A stretch of 64,000 nt of DNA, from NCBI GenBank assembly GCA_945860955.1, contig CAMATH010000017.1:16858-80857 (forward strand), read 5' to 3'. This document shows, piece after piece, positions 53,515 to 61,841 of this stretch; within the stretch, counting starts at the first letter, position 1; the number at the start of each line of letters is the position of its first letter. Source of the DNA: Planctomicrobium piriforme. Lineage in GTDB: Bacteria; Planctomycetota; Planctomycetia; Planctomycetales; Planctomycetaceae. A model generated the notes under the pieces. The model saw nothing but the letters and a program-made list of their open reading frames with translations, did not search any database and had not been told where the DNA came from. The position numbers and the translations under genes are program-made.

Positions 53515-54297
53515 ATGTTCCAGTGGATCTCTCGTTTGACCAGCCCTTTGCTCGTTCTGTTGGCCCCCATCGCCGCGCTGTCGGCCGACGATGCGCAGAC
53601 CGCCTTTCAATCGCGAGTCTTTCAGTCGGAAGGGAAATCGCTGCCTTATCGCATCATGTTCCCACAAGGCTTTCGCCGCGACCAGAAGTACCCTCTGGTG
53701 TTGTTTCTGCACGGAGCGGGAGAGCGGGGGAACGACAATTCGGTGCAACTCGTCCACGGAATGAATGATTTCGCCAGACCCGAAAATCGCGAGAAATACC
53801 CCTGCTTCGTTGTCGCTCCCCAGTGCCCGGTCAAAAAACTGTGGGCGGACGTCGACTGGTCGACCGACTCGCACAAGATTTCGGAAAAGCCATCAGAAAC
53901 CATGCAACTGGTGCTGGGGCTGCTCGACTCACTCGAACGGGAGTTCCCGGTCGATCAAAAACGGCTGTATGTCACGGGACTGTCGATGGGGGGCTACGGT
54001 ACCTGGGATCTCGTGCAGCGCTTCCCCAGACGATTCGCGGCGGCGGCTCCGATTTGCGGTGGCGGCGACGAAACGATCGCCGCCGGAATCGTGAAGGTGC
54101 CGATCTGGGCATTTCATGGCGATCAAGACACCGCCGTGAAGCCAGAGCGTTCCCGCCGCATGATCGAAGCGATCACCAAGGCCGGTGGCAAACCCCTCTA
54201 CACGGAATACAAGGGGGTCGGACACAACTCGTGGGAGCCGGCGTACCGCGATCCCAAGTTGATGGAGTGGCTGTTCGCGCAGAAACTGGCAGACTGA
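53515..54297 (+). CDS. secreted alpha/beta hydrolase (prolyl oligopeptidase/esterase-like)
   Basis: This 260-residue exported hydrolase has a signal peptide (SPLLVLLAPIAALSA) followed by an alpha/beta-hydrolase domain. The oxyanion segment is LVLFLHGAGERGND, the nucleophile elbow is VTGLSMGGYGTWD, and an aspartate (FHGDQDTAV) and histidine (GVGHNSWEPAY) complete the triad. It resembles small secreted PHB-depolymerase/prolyl-oligopeptidase-like esterases that act on polysaccharide esters or phospholipids. The substrate is not known. The upstream 187 bases hold no clear promoter. Confidence 0.9.
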   Translation: MFQWISRLTSPLLVLLAPIAALSADDAQTAFQSRVFQSEGKSLPYRIMFPQGFRRDQKYPLVLFLHGAGERGNDNSVQLVHGMNDFARPENREKYPCFVVAPQCPVKKLWADVDWSTDSHKISEKPSETMQLVLGLLDSLEREFPVDQKRLYVTGLSMGGYGTWDLVQRFPRRFAAAAPICGGGDETIAAGIVKVPIWAFHGDQDTAVKPERSRRMIEAITKAGGKPLYTEYKGVGHNSWEPAYRDPKLMEWLFAQKLAD

Positions 54298-54312
54298 TGT
54301 CGTGGATCGGAC

Positions 54313-54336
54313 GGATTGGTCGGATCTGACCGATCC
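54313..54336. terminator. candidate bidirectional terminator between convergent genes
   Basis: GGATTGGTC (54313-54321) pairs with GACCGATCC (54328-54336), nine pairs with one mismatch or wobble, around a six-base loop. It lies in the 47-base gap between the hydrolase stop and the DUF1501 stop and is followed by a T-rich stretch. Confidence 0.4.
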
Positions 54337-54344
54337 TTACGATT

Positions 54345-55796
54345 TCATCCCCACAACCCCAGCATTGGCTGGCCCGTTGCGATCGGATAGGGCCGGTCGA
54401 CCGCGTCGCGGTAATGCCCCGCCGGGTCGATTCCCAGCGCCCAGAAAATCGTCGCCGCCAGATCGTTGGGGCCCGACTTGCCCGAGACCGGCTGGCCCGC
54501 GAATCGGTCTGACGCGCCGTAGATCGAACCGGGGGTGACTCCCGCTCCTGCCAGAACAATCGAATAGACGCTGGCCCAGTGTTTGCGCCCCGGCGAATTG
54601 CCGGCAAAACGAGGTTCGGCTGCCACCAGCGGGGCCCGACCAAATTCGCCCAGGCAGATCACCAGCGTCTCTTCGAGCAGACCGCGCTCGTGCATGTCTT
54701 CCAGCAGTGCCGAGAAACTCTCGTCAAAACGTGGTAGCAGGTGGATCTTGAGCGCTTCGAAAATATCGTTATGCGTGTCCCACCCATACTGATCGGTGAG
54801 GTCCGGAGTGCGATCCTGACCTCGGATCGAGTGGTTCCACATCACGGTGACGAGCGGCACCCCCGCTTCGACCAGTCGCCGCGCCATGAGACACGCCTGG
54901 CCCGAGCGGTGCCTGCCGTAACGGTCGCGAACACGGTCGGGTTCGGCAGCGAGATCAAACGCCTGTCGGCAACGCGGAGTCGCCAGCATCTCGAACGCCT
55001 GCTGGTAAAGCAGGTCACTGTCGGCGGCCCGACGGGAACCCATTTTTCGGTTGCGGTCGTAGTCCGCCAGCGCCCGTTCCAGGTTCGCCTTCAGATTCTG
55101 ACGAGCGGTCAGTCGCAATCCCGGCAAATCGGGAAGCGCATCAAGACAGGGGACCGGCGCTTCGTTCGTGGTGACGTCTCCCAGAACCAGTGGCTCAAAG
55201 TCACGCCCCAGGATGCCCCCATTTTGTCCTGGCGCGGGGGTTTCCGGAACAAGCACGGGTCCATTGATGTGGATTGCGTTGTAGGGAAATCGCTCGGGGG
55301 GTTGAATCCGGTTCAACACCGCGCCATAGACCGGCATGTCTGTGGGCAACGGCGGCGGGTTGGACGATTTGATCGGATGAAACTGCCCGGTCAGTGTGAG
55401 GTAGCTCGCGGACCCGTGGTCGAGATCATCGTGCGACATCGCCCTCGCGATGCAGTAACGGTGCGCGAGCTGCGCGACGCGGGGAAGATGTTCCCCCAGA
55501 AATGTTCCGGGGACCGTGGTGGGAATCGCCTGGAACTCGCCGCGTACTTCGAGCGGAGCGCTCGGCTTGGGATCCCAGGTTTCAAGCTGACTCTGCCCTC
55601 CGCTGGCGTAGACCAGCAGAACTGACTTGGCACGACCGAATCCAACGGGACGCGGCCCCGTAGCCGGTGGATTCGCCCCACGGGCAAGCGACCTGGCGAC
55701 TAAGCCTGCCAACCCCGCCAGCCCCGCCGAGCGCAGCCAGTCCCGGCGGGGGATCAGTCCGCACGGCGGATGAGAACTGGTGGCAAGCGTCAGCAC
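54345..55796 (-). CDS. DUF1501 protein, Tat-type signal
   Basis: The second DUF1501 protein of the window has 483 residues. The N-terminus has a twin-arginine-like signal (PRRDWLRSAGLAGLAGLVAR). Family blocks: VLLVYASGGQSQLETWDPKP, MSHDDLDHGSASYLTLTG, VTVMWNHS and ICLGEFGRAPLVAAEPRF, then RKHWASVYSIVLAGAGVTPG. The fold is related to sulfatases, but the function is unproven. It has no adjacent PSD1 gene, unlike the usual arrangement. Confidence 0.93.
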   Translation of the reverse strand: MLTLATSSHPPCGLIPRRDWLRSAGLAGLAGLVARSLARGANPPATGPRPVGFGRAKSVLLVYASGGQSQLETWDPKPSAPLEVRGEFQAIPTTVPGTFLGEHLPRVAQLAHRYCIARAMSHDDLDHGSASYLTLTGQFHPIKSSNPPPLPTDMPVYGAVLNRIQPPERFPYNAIHINGPVLVPETPAPGQNGGILGRDFEPLVLGDVTTNEAPVPCLDALPDLPGLRLTARQNLKANLERALADYDRNRKMGSRRAADSDLLYQQAFEMLATPRCRQAFDLAAEPDRVRDRYGRHRSGQACLMARRLVEAGVPLVTVMWNHSIRGQDRTPDLTDQYGWDTHNDIFEALKIHLLPRFDESFSALLEDMHERGLLEETLVICLGEFGRAPLVAAEPRFAGNSPGRKHWASVYSIVLAGAGVTPGSIYGASDRFAGQPVSGKSGPNDLAATIFWALGIDPAGHYRDAVDRPYPIATGQPMLGLWG

Positions 55797-56005
55797 GGAA
55801 CGGGGCCTGAATGGAGGAGTCTGGAATTATGGTTCGTAGCCAATTCGAACGAGTCGAATGACCTCGTTGTGAGTGTACATTCCATCCAAACCGCAGTGCG
55901 AGTGTTGCTCTATGACTGGTTCTGAGGAACTCGGATATTCGCGGGTGGGGGGAACCAATTCGTAATCGCCAGACAATCCACGTGGATGGGACGCCATCGA
56001 CATCG

Positions 56006-56034
56006 CGGGAGGGCGAACGTCCTCGTGAGCCGCC
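56006..56034 (+). repeat. repeat unit 1 (GGGAGGGCGAACGTCC type)
   Basis: Begins CGGGAGGGCGAACGTCC and ends GTGAGCCGCC. It matches, in inverted orientation, the unit at 56232-56257 at most positions. Such G-rich units occur widely between planctomycete genes; that is general knowledge, not checked here. Confidence 0.5.
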
Positions 56035-56231
56035 AGTGTGCGAACAACCGCCAAGAACCGCCCGCCGGGCAGCGCTCGGCATCCAACCGAACCGTGTTGT
56101 CGAATTGAATTCGATGTCGCGGACACCCCACACACGCGTTTGCGCCGCCGCGAATCCAGCGGCGGATTCCGAAAGAGCGTGGGTCGAGTGCTGCCCAGAG
56201 AACGTCGTTTTGCTGTCGAAAGCACAGCGGC

Positions 56232-56257
56232 GGCTCGGCAGGAGCCTCGCCCTCCCG
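56232..56257 (-). repeat. repeat unit 2 with perfect hairpin GGCTC-GGCAG-GAGCC
   Basis: Contains a perfect 5-bp stem GGCTC/GAGCC around GGCAG (56232-56246) and, on the minus strand, the same GGGAGGGCGA start as unit 1. Confidence 0.5.
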
Positions 56258-56291
56258 TAATGCGATTCCACGACACCACACGTCCTGGAAT

Positions 56292-56315
56292 GCGCACGAA
56301 GACGTTCGTCCTCCC
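56292..56315 (-). repeat. repeat unit 3 (diverged)
   Basis: On the minus strand it reads GGGAGGACGAACGTCTTCGT and then GCGC, a close variant of unit 1. Confidence 0.4.
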
Positions 56316-56374
56316 AGCGCTTCGACTACAATCCCGCCTGAGAACCGTCCCCTCCCTCCCGCGAACCGCTCCCC

Positions 56375-57781
56375 GTGCGCTGGCCCATCCGCAACCAGAT
56401 TCTGCTTCCCTTCGCGGGCGTGGTGTTGCTGGCGGTCGCGGGGACGACCGTCGTCGCGGCGTTTCTCGCGGCCCGTCAGCAGGAACGTCAGACACTCTCT
56501 CAATTGCACCAGCTTGTCGAAACGCTGGGACAGGCGAGTTTTCCCGTCAACAAAACCATCCTCGAGACGATGCGCGGACTGTCCGGAGCACACTTCGTCG
56601 CCACCGACGCTCAGGATCGATTGGTCGCGACGACCGTTGGAACCGACCTGAGTCAACTGACTCAGTCCGCCGCGGCATCGAATTCCGAAATCTCCGAACT
56701 CCCCAGACTGCCTGCGATTGAGGTGGCCGACAACCGGTATTTTGTGGTTCGACTCGACCGGCCGGCAGCGGGGGAGGCCCGGTTTCTCTACGTCCTCTAT
56801 CCTGAGTCTCGCTGGACGCGGGCCCGGTGGGAGGCGGCGTTGTTTCCACTGTCCGTCGGAGGGGCAGCCATGCTGCTGACTCTGGGGGTCGCCGCCTGGC
56901 TGGGTCAACGTTTCGGCAAACGCCTGAGGCTGCTGGAAGGGCAGGCGTCGGCCATCGCGGGGGGTGACTTTCGCGAATTCCCCGTGCAACTTCGTGATGA
57001 CGAAATGCGGGATGTCGAGCTGGCGGTCAATCGCATGGCGGACCGTCTGCGAGCAATGCAGTCGACCATTCGCCAGGCCGAGCGGGAACAGCTCCTCACC
57101 CAGCTCGCCGGCGGACTCGCACACAGCCTCCGCAATGCCGCCACCGGTGCCCGACTCGCCCTGCAATTGCACTCCCGCCGCTGCGCCACGGGGGCCAACG
57201 ACCAGAGCATTGACGTGGCATTGCGGCAACTCGCGCTGCTGGAGACACAGGTCCGCGGCCTGCTGTCGCTGGGGAGGGCGGAATCCCGTCCCGCGTCCCG
57301 AATACTGGTCGATCCCTTGTTAGCCGACGTGGGTTCGCTTGTTTCCCCAGCGTGTGAACATGCGGGGACGCATTTTGATCACAATCCCCAGGGTGATCAC
57401 ATCGCAGTGACGTGCGATGAGGCCGCGCTCAAGTCGGCGATCCTGAACCTGACTCTCAACGCGATCGAGGCGGCGGGTCCCCGAGGCCGTGTCGTTCTGC
57501 AAGCAACACAGGCGAACGACAGAGTCTCGATCGAAATCAGCGACGATGGCAAGGGTCCCAGCGGCGAAATCGCGAACACATTGTTTGAGCCGTTTGTTTC
57601 GACCAAACCGGAAGGGGCCGGGCTGGGTCTGGCGCTTGTTCGGCAAGTCGCGCGCGATCATGGTGGCGAACTGGTGTGGGAACGCGACATTGGGTGGACC
57701 AGGTTTCGTCTGACCCTGCCGGCGAGCCAACGGGACGCGTCCTTGGATCTTCCGAATTCCCCCACAGGTGCCGCACCATGA
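56375..57781 (+). CDS. sensor histidine kinase (NtrB-like partner)
   Basis: This 468-residue membrane kinase has a first span at residues 10-30 (LLPFAGVVLLAVAGTTVVAAF), an extracytoplasmic sensor loop (about 31-150), a second span (LFPLSVGGAAMLLTLGVAAWL), a HAMP-like linker, the His-box GGLAHSLRNAATGARLAL with the phospho-accepting His, and an ATPase domain with N-box LNLTLNAIEAAG, SDDGKGPSG and GAGLGLALVRQVA. No PAS domain is seen, so the periplasmic loop probably senses the signal. It starts with GTG at 56375. Its stop overlaps the start of the response-regulator gene by four bases (ATGA). Confidence 0.93.
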   Translation: MRWPIRNQILLPFAGVVLLAVAGTTVVAAFLAARQQERQTLSQLHQLVETLGQASFPVNKTILETMRGLSGAHFVATDAQDRLVATTVGTDLSQLTQSAAASNSEISELPRLPAIEVADNRYFVVRLDRPAAGEARFLYVLYPESRWTRARWEAALFPLSVGGAAMLLTLGVAAWLGQRFGKRLRLLEGQASAIAGGDFREFPVQLRDDEMRDVELAVNRMADRLRAMQSTIRQAEREQLLTQLAGGLAHSLRNAATGARLALQLHSRRCATGANDQSIDVALRQLALLETQVRGLLSLGRAESRPASRILVDPLLADVGSLVSPACEHAGTHFDHNPQGDHIAVTCDEAALKSAILNLTLNAIEAAGPRGRVVLQATQANDRVSIEISDDGKGPSGEIANTLFEPFVSTKPEGAGLGLALVRQVARDHGGELVWERDIGWTRFRLTLPASQRDASLDLPNSPTGAAP

Positions 57782-59211
57782 GTCAGATCCTCATCGTCGA
57801 CGACGAGCCGGCCATCTGCTGGGCCTTTCGTGAAGCGCTCACCGAAGAAGGGCATGCCGTCGACGTGGCACCGTCGGCCGAAGAGGCGCTGGCGATGATC
57901 GCGCGGGGCCAGCGGCCGGAACTGGTTGTGCTGGATGTCCGCCTGCCGGGACGGGACGGGTTGTCGGTGATGCGTGAATTGCGACACGAACTGGGTGAGG
58001 CCCCGGTGGTGGTGATGACCGCGTTCGGCAGTCTCGACACCGCAGTTCGGGCGTTGGAACAAGGAGCGTTCGATTATCTGGTGAAACCGTTTGATCTCGA
58101 CAACGCGGTGTCGGTATTGAAGCGGGCGCTGGCCGCAGTCTCTCCGAAACCTCTTTCGGGGAAGCCGACATTCGTGGCGTCCCCGTCACGACAGCCGGCA
58201 ACACTGCTCGGCGCGTCACCGGTCATGCAGCAGGTTTTCAAGCAAATCGCCCTGGTTGCCCCTTCGACGGTCAGCGTCCTGATCACCGGGGAAAGCGGAA
58301 CCGGGAAAGAACTGGTGGCGCGGGCGATTCACCGCCACGGTGGGCGCAAGGAGGGGCCGTTCGTTCCGGTCTGTATACCGGCGCTCAATCCCGGACTGGT
58401 GGAAAGCGAACTGTTTGGCCACGTGCGGGGGGCTTTCACCGGTGCGCACGAAGCGCGCTCGGGACTGATCGAGCAGGCGAATGCTGGAACACTGTTTCTC
58501 GATGAAATCGCCGAGGTCTCCCCTCCCTTGCAGGTGAAGCTCTTACGCATGCTGGAACAGCGGGAGGTGTACCCGGTCGGGTCGGCGACCGCGGTACCGG
58601 TCGATGTGCGGGTCGTGGCTGCGACGAATCGATCGCTGGAACAAGCGATCGCCAAAGGCGATTTTCGCGAAGACCTCTTCTTCCGGTTGGGGGCGTTTCG
58701 CATTCCACTCCCCGCGCTCCGGGACCGACCTGGAGATGTGAGTCTGTTGGCCCACCATTTCTTGTTGGAGTCGATTGAAACCTCCGGACGAGGGGCAACC
58801 GGCTCCTTACGGTTTTCCGCGGCGGCACTCGGGGAACTCGAGCGTCGAAGCTGGCCGGGAAACGTTCGCGAATTGCGGAACGCCGTGGAACACGCGGCGA
58901 TCGTCGCGCGGGGAGGCGAGATTGAAGTTGAGCATCTGCCGTCCCCCGCGCTCGCCGTAGTTGGACCCGCGACGACAGTCGAGGAGTTGCGAACGGCGGT
59001 AACCCGTTGGGCGGAACAATTTCCAACCGAGATGGCGAGTCCGGACGCCCCGGGCCTGCACGACGCCTTGATGAGGCTGGTCGAACCTGCGGCACTGTCG
59101 GTCGCGTTGAAAAAGACCGGCGGGAACAAAGCGGCCGCGGCGCAGTTACTGGGACTGCACCGCGGCACGTTGCGGCAGAAGTTGCGAGATTTCGGAATGG
59201 ATTCGGATTGA
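57778..59211 (+). CDS. sigma-54-dependent response regulator (NtrC family)
   Basis: The 477-residue activator has three domains. The receiver (1-120) carries DDEP, the phospho-acceptor Asp in VLDVRLPGRDG and a Lys in DYLVKPFD. The AAA+ domain (about 140-380) has Walker A GESGTGKE, the sigma-54-contact loop GAFTGA, and Walker B LFLDEIAE. The Fis-type DNA-binding domain (about 440-477) reads GGNKAAAAQLLGLHRGTLRQ. GAFTGA is intact, so it should activate sigma-54 promoters. The ATG at 57778 overlaps the kinase stop. Target genes are unknown; a -24/-12 promoter was not recognised in the window. Confidence 0.95.
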   Translation: MSQILIVDDEPAICWAFREALTEEGHAVDVAPSAEEALAMIARGQRPELVVLDVRLPGRDGLSVMRELRHELGEAPVVVMTAFGSLDTAVRALEQGAFDYLVKPFDLDNAVSVLKRALAAVSPKPLSGKPTFVASPSRQPATLLGASPVMQQVFKQIALVAPSTVSVLITGESGTGKELVARAIHRHGGRKEGPFVPVCIPALNPGLVESELFGHVRGAFTGAHEARSGLIEQANAGTLFLDEIAEVSPPLQVKLLRMLEQREVYPVGSATAVPVDVRVVAATNRSLEQAIAKGDFREDLFFRLGAFRIPLPALRDRPGDVSLLAHHFLLESIETSGRGATGSLRFSAAALGELERRSWPGNVRELRNAVEHAAIVARGGEIEVEHLPSPALAVVGPATTVEELRTAVTRWAEQFPTEMASPDAPGLHDALMRLVEPAALSVALKKTGGNKAAAAQLLGLHRGTLRQKLRDFGMDSD

Positions 59212-59253
59212 CCGCGTCACACGATTGGGTTCGCGATCGCGATCGGACTGGGA

Positions 59254-60606
59254 CTAAAAGCCCAGACCCACGCCCGACAGCGCCTCGGTCCCCACCGTTC
59301 CGTCCTTGATTTCAAACATCGTGGGGAATTGGGACTTCCACTTTCGATTGGCCGCCGGGCAATACTGCCGACCGTTTCCTTCAATTCCCGCGACGCCGGG
59401 AATTCGCGCCGCCAGACTCGCCGAGTGCAGGAAGGAGTACCCGGGGCAGGTGAGATCCTGCACGCAGAGAAACATCCCAAACTTCTGAGCGGCGGCAGCC
59501 ATCAACAGCGACTCGCTGTGACCTTTTCCCGCCTTCAGCGCGACGCCGGTATAGCCGAGTTCGCGAGCGAGCAGCAACGACTCGTAGTCGACCAGAGACT
59601 CATCAATCACGACCGGCTTGAGTTTGGCGGCTTCGTGCATTTTGTTGTCGGGATGAGCCGCCAGATCGCGGTGGGTCGGCTGTTCGATGTACTGCACCCG
59701 ATCGTACGCGGCCGGGTTTTGCTCCCGGATCTTTCCGAGAAAATCGAGAACGTACTGGACGTTGGCGCATTTCTCATTGAAGTCGAGCGAGTAGACCCAC
59801 TCGGCGCAGCCCCGCGCTTTTTGCGCTTCGCTCGCGACACGGTCGACCGTAAGTACCCGTTCAACGTCCCACGCCAGGTCGTCTCCGTTCAATTTGATCT
59901 TGAGGTGGGTCAGGCCGTTGTACTTGATCCACTCTCCCAGATGTTCGGGAAGACCGTCGCCGATCTTTTTCTGCACGTCCGCGGGGGTGAGGGGATCGAG
60001 CGCACCCACCAGGTGGTACAGCGGCATTCGCTTTTTCGGCTCGCGCAACGTGTACTTGTCGAGGTACTCCCCTTTGAAAGACTTGTCGAGATATTCCGAC
60101 AGGTCGTGATTCATGTACTTCGACGAGAGCAGGTTGTAGCTGTTTTCGCCGTGGACCCGACCGTAGGCGTCGTGCAGCGCCGCGTCGAGCGCACTGGCCG
60201 CCACGAGCTGCGCCAGGTAGGGCATCGGCTCGGCAAGCTTCATCTTCTGCTGCAGCTTCTTCGCCAGGTGTTCATACTCCCCGTTGACCATTTCCGCGAT
60301 TTCGATCGGGTGGGCGTAATCGGGGTAGTCGGTCGCCAGTTCAACGATCTCTTCGGCGAACGCCTTCATCGCCTCTTCGGTCTGTTCGACCGAAATCGAA
60401 CTTGAGGGCCACGCCCAGACCGGCGCGACCGGCATGCTGCCAAAGCCCGCCTCGGTCCGTTTGTTGCGGGTTCCAACGGTCACTTCCACATTGATCAGCG
60501 CCCCGCGGTCCATAACGCGACCACCAAACTTCAAAGGCGACCGAAACGGAGTCGGCTCGAAGGTGCAGCGGGCCTCAAGAATCGTGATATCAGTCGACTT
60601 GGTCAT
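59254..60606 (-). CDS. enolase-superfamily enzyme (mandelate racemase/muconate lactonizing type)
   Basis: The 450-residue protein has the enolase-superfamily capping domain and TIM barrel. A KxK catalytic motif appears as HLKIKLNGDD; metal ligands follow in YSLDFNEK (Asp), YIEQPTHRD (Glu) and VIDESLVDYES (Asp/Glu), and the opposite-face Lys is in VALKAGKGHS. This set is typical of the MLE subgroup, which includes dipeptide epimerases and acid-sugar enzymes. The reaction is an acid-base proton transfer next to a carboxylate; the substrate is unknown. The ATG at 60606 was chosen. It is divergent from the CxxCH/cyclase-like gene. Confidence 0.9.
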   Translation of the reverse strand: MTKSTDITILEARCTFEPTPFRSPLKFGGRVMDRGALINVEVTVGTRNKRTEAGFGSMPVAPVWAWPSSSISVEQTEEAMKAFAEEIVELATDYPDYAHPIEIAEMVNGEYEHLAKKLQQKMKLAEPMPYLAQLVAASALDAALHDAYGRVHGENSYNLLSSKYMNHDLSEYLDKSFKGEYLDKYTLREPKKRMPLYHLVGALDPLTPADVQKKIGDGLPEHLGEWIKYNGLTHLKIKLNGDDLAWDVERVLTVDRVASEAQKARGCAEWVYSLDFNEKCANVQYVLDFLGKIREQNPAAYDRVQYIEQPTHRDLAAHPDNKMHEAAKLKPVVIDESLVDYESLLLARELGYTGVALKAGKGHSESLLMAAAAQKFGMFLCVQDLTCPGYSFLHSASLAARIPGVAGIEGNGRQYCPAANRKWKSQFPTMFEIKDGTVGTEALSGVGLGF

Positions 60607-60722
60607 TGTTCGCAGAGAAGATCCGGGAGGGCTCGGGACCCAAGTGAGGTGGGCCACGCAGCGATGTTAACGGTCAAAAAATCGTGAAGCAAGAACAGCC
60701 GCCGCTTCCTGGACGAATTCGG

Positions 60723-60728
60723 TATAAT
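60723..60728 (+). promoter_or_regulatory. -10 element (TATAAT) of the CxxCH/cyclase-like gene
   Basis: A perfect TATAAT stands 52 bases before the ATG at 60780, in the 173-base divergent gap. No good -35 lies at the expected distance, so an activator may be needed. Confidence 0.4.
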
Positions 60729-60779
60729 TCCGTACCGCGGTCCCCTCCCCCCGATCGACCCATTCGCGAGTCCTCGATC

Positions 60780-61841
60780 ATGCCATTCCGCCCAATCTGC
60801 TCCTTGATCCTGCTGTCGTCGGCACTGGGAATCGCTCCTCAATGCGGCTTGCGAACCGCAACGGCGGAACCGCCGGTTGTCGCGGAAACCCCACAATTTA
60901 TAGTGACAAAGGCGCTCTCGCTCCTCGAACGGGGCGCGAAGGAATACCCCGAACATCGCCAGTGCTTCGCCTGCCATCACCAGACGTTGCCACTCCTGGC
61001 GCATCGCGAAGCCGAGCGGTTGAAGATCGAGCGGAAACCGGAATTCGAAGCGTCGACGCTGGAATTCGTCGACGCCAGTTTCCGGGGGAAGATCGCCGAT
61101 TTGAACGCGGGGGAGGGAATCGGCGGTAAGGGACTGACGGTGGGATACGGGCTCTGGACGTTTCGGCTGGGCAATCACCCCGCCGACGATCTGACCCGCG
61201 CCATGGTGACGTTTCTGTTGAAAACGCAGGCTGAAGATGGACACTGGGGACTGCATTCGATTCGGCCACCGTCGGAAGAATCGGTCGCGTTCGCGACGGT
61301 GCTGGCGGCGGCCGGAGTCGCACACTTCGCCGACGAATCTCAACACGCCGACCGCGATCGGGCAGTCGAAAAGGCACGCAATTGGTTGCGGACCGCCGAA
61401 CGACCGCTGCACGAAGATCGGGTCGCACACGCGTGGGGTTGGAAACGTCTCGGAGGATCCGAGGAGGAACGGGACGCTGCGAGAACGGCGTTATTCGAAA
61501 GCCAGCAGCCTGATGGGGGATGGCGACAGACCGATGAGTTGCCCAGTGATGCCTACGCCAGCGGGACCGCAGTGTATGCCCTGATGGAAACCGGCGTTTC
61601 ATCCGACCACCCGGCCATTCGTCGCGGCGTGGAATTTTTGAGCCGGACGCAGAAACCGGATGGCTCGTGGCACGTGGCGACACGGGCCAAGCCGGTCCAG
61701 GTCTTTTTCGACAATGGCGATCCCCACGGAAAAGACCAGTTCATTTCCCTCATGGCGACCGGATGGGCGGCGGCGGCGATCGCGCGCGGGACGACTGCAG
61801 ATCCGGTTCCGGGTCAATCCCACAACGCGCGGAGTCCGTAA
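60780..61841 (+). CDS. secreted squalene-cyclase-like alpha/alpha-barrel protein with a CxxCH motif
   Basis: The product has 353 residues. An N-terminal signal (LILLSSALGIAPQCGLRTATA) is followed by a CFACHH motif (CxxCH, near residue 62) and then an alpha/alpha-toroid with three QW-like motifs: QAEDGHWGL, QQPDGGWRQ and QKPDGSWHV. The fold resembles prenyltransferase/squalene-oxidase repeats, but the DXDD protonation motif of true hopene cyclases was not found. Because CxxCH attaches haem c in other proteins and this one is exported, a cytochrome-like role is possible. Its last 28 bases overlap, tail to tail, the 2OG oxygenase gene. Confidence 0.82.
   Translation: MPFRPICSLILLSSALGIAPQCGLRTATAEPPVVAETPQFIVTKALSLLERGAKEYPEHRQCFACHHQTLPLLAHREAERLKIERKPEFEASTLEFVDASFRGKIADLNAGEGIGGKGLTVGYGLWTFRLGNHPADDLTRAMVTFLLKTQAEDGHWGLHSIRPPSEESVAFATVLAAAGVAHFADESQHADRDRAVEKARNWLRTAERPLHEDRVAHAWGWKRLGGSEEERDAARTALFESQQPDGGWRQTDELPSDAYASGTAVYALMETGVSSDHPAIRRGVEFLSRTQKPDGSWHVATRAKPVQVFFDNGDPHGKDQFISLMATGWAAAAIARGTTADPVPGQSHNARSP

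Larger units (their letters stand above)
55797..56374. other. non-coding region with repeat units upstream of the sensor kinase gene
   Basis: A 578-base gap without a credible gene. It contains three related units of about 25 bases at 56006-56034, 56232-56257 and 56292-56315, the first on plus and the other two on minus, and a hairpin CGCCGC-GAATCCA-GCGGCG near 56137-56155. Open frames through it have no family resemblance. Confidence 0.5.

Noticed and set aside
55910..57229. Minus-strand open frame of 439 codons through the repeat region
   Set aside because: Antisense to the histidine kinase and crossing repeat units; a chance frame with no start signal.
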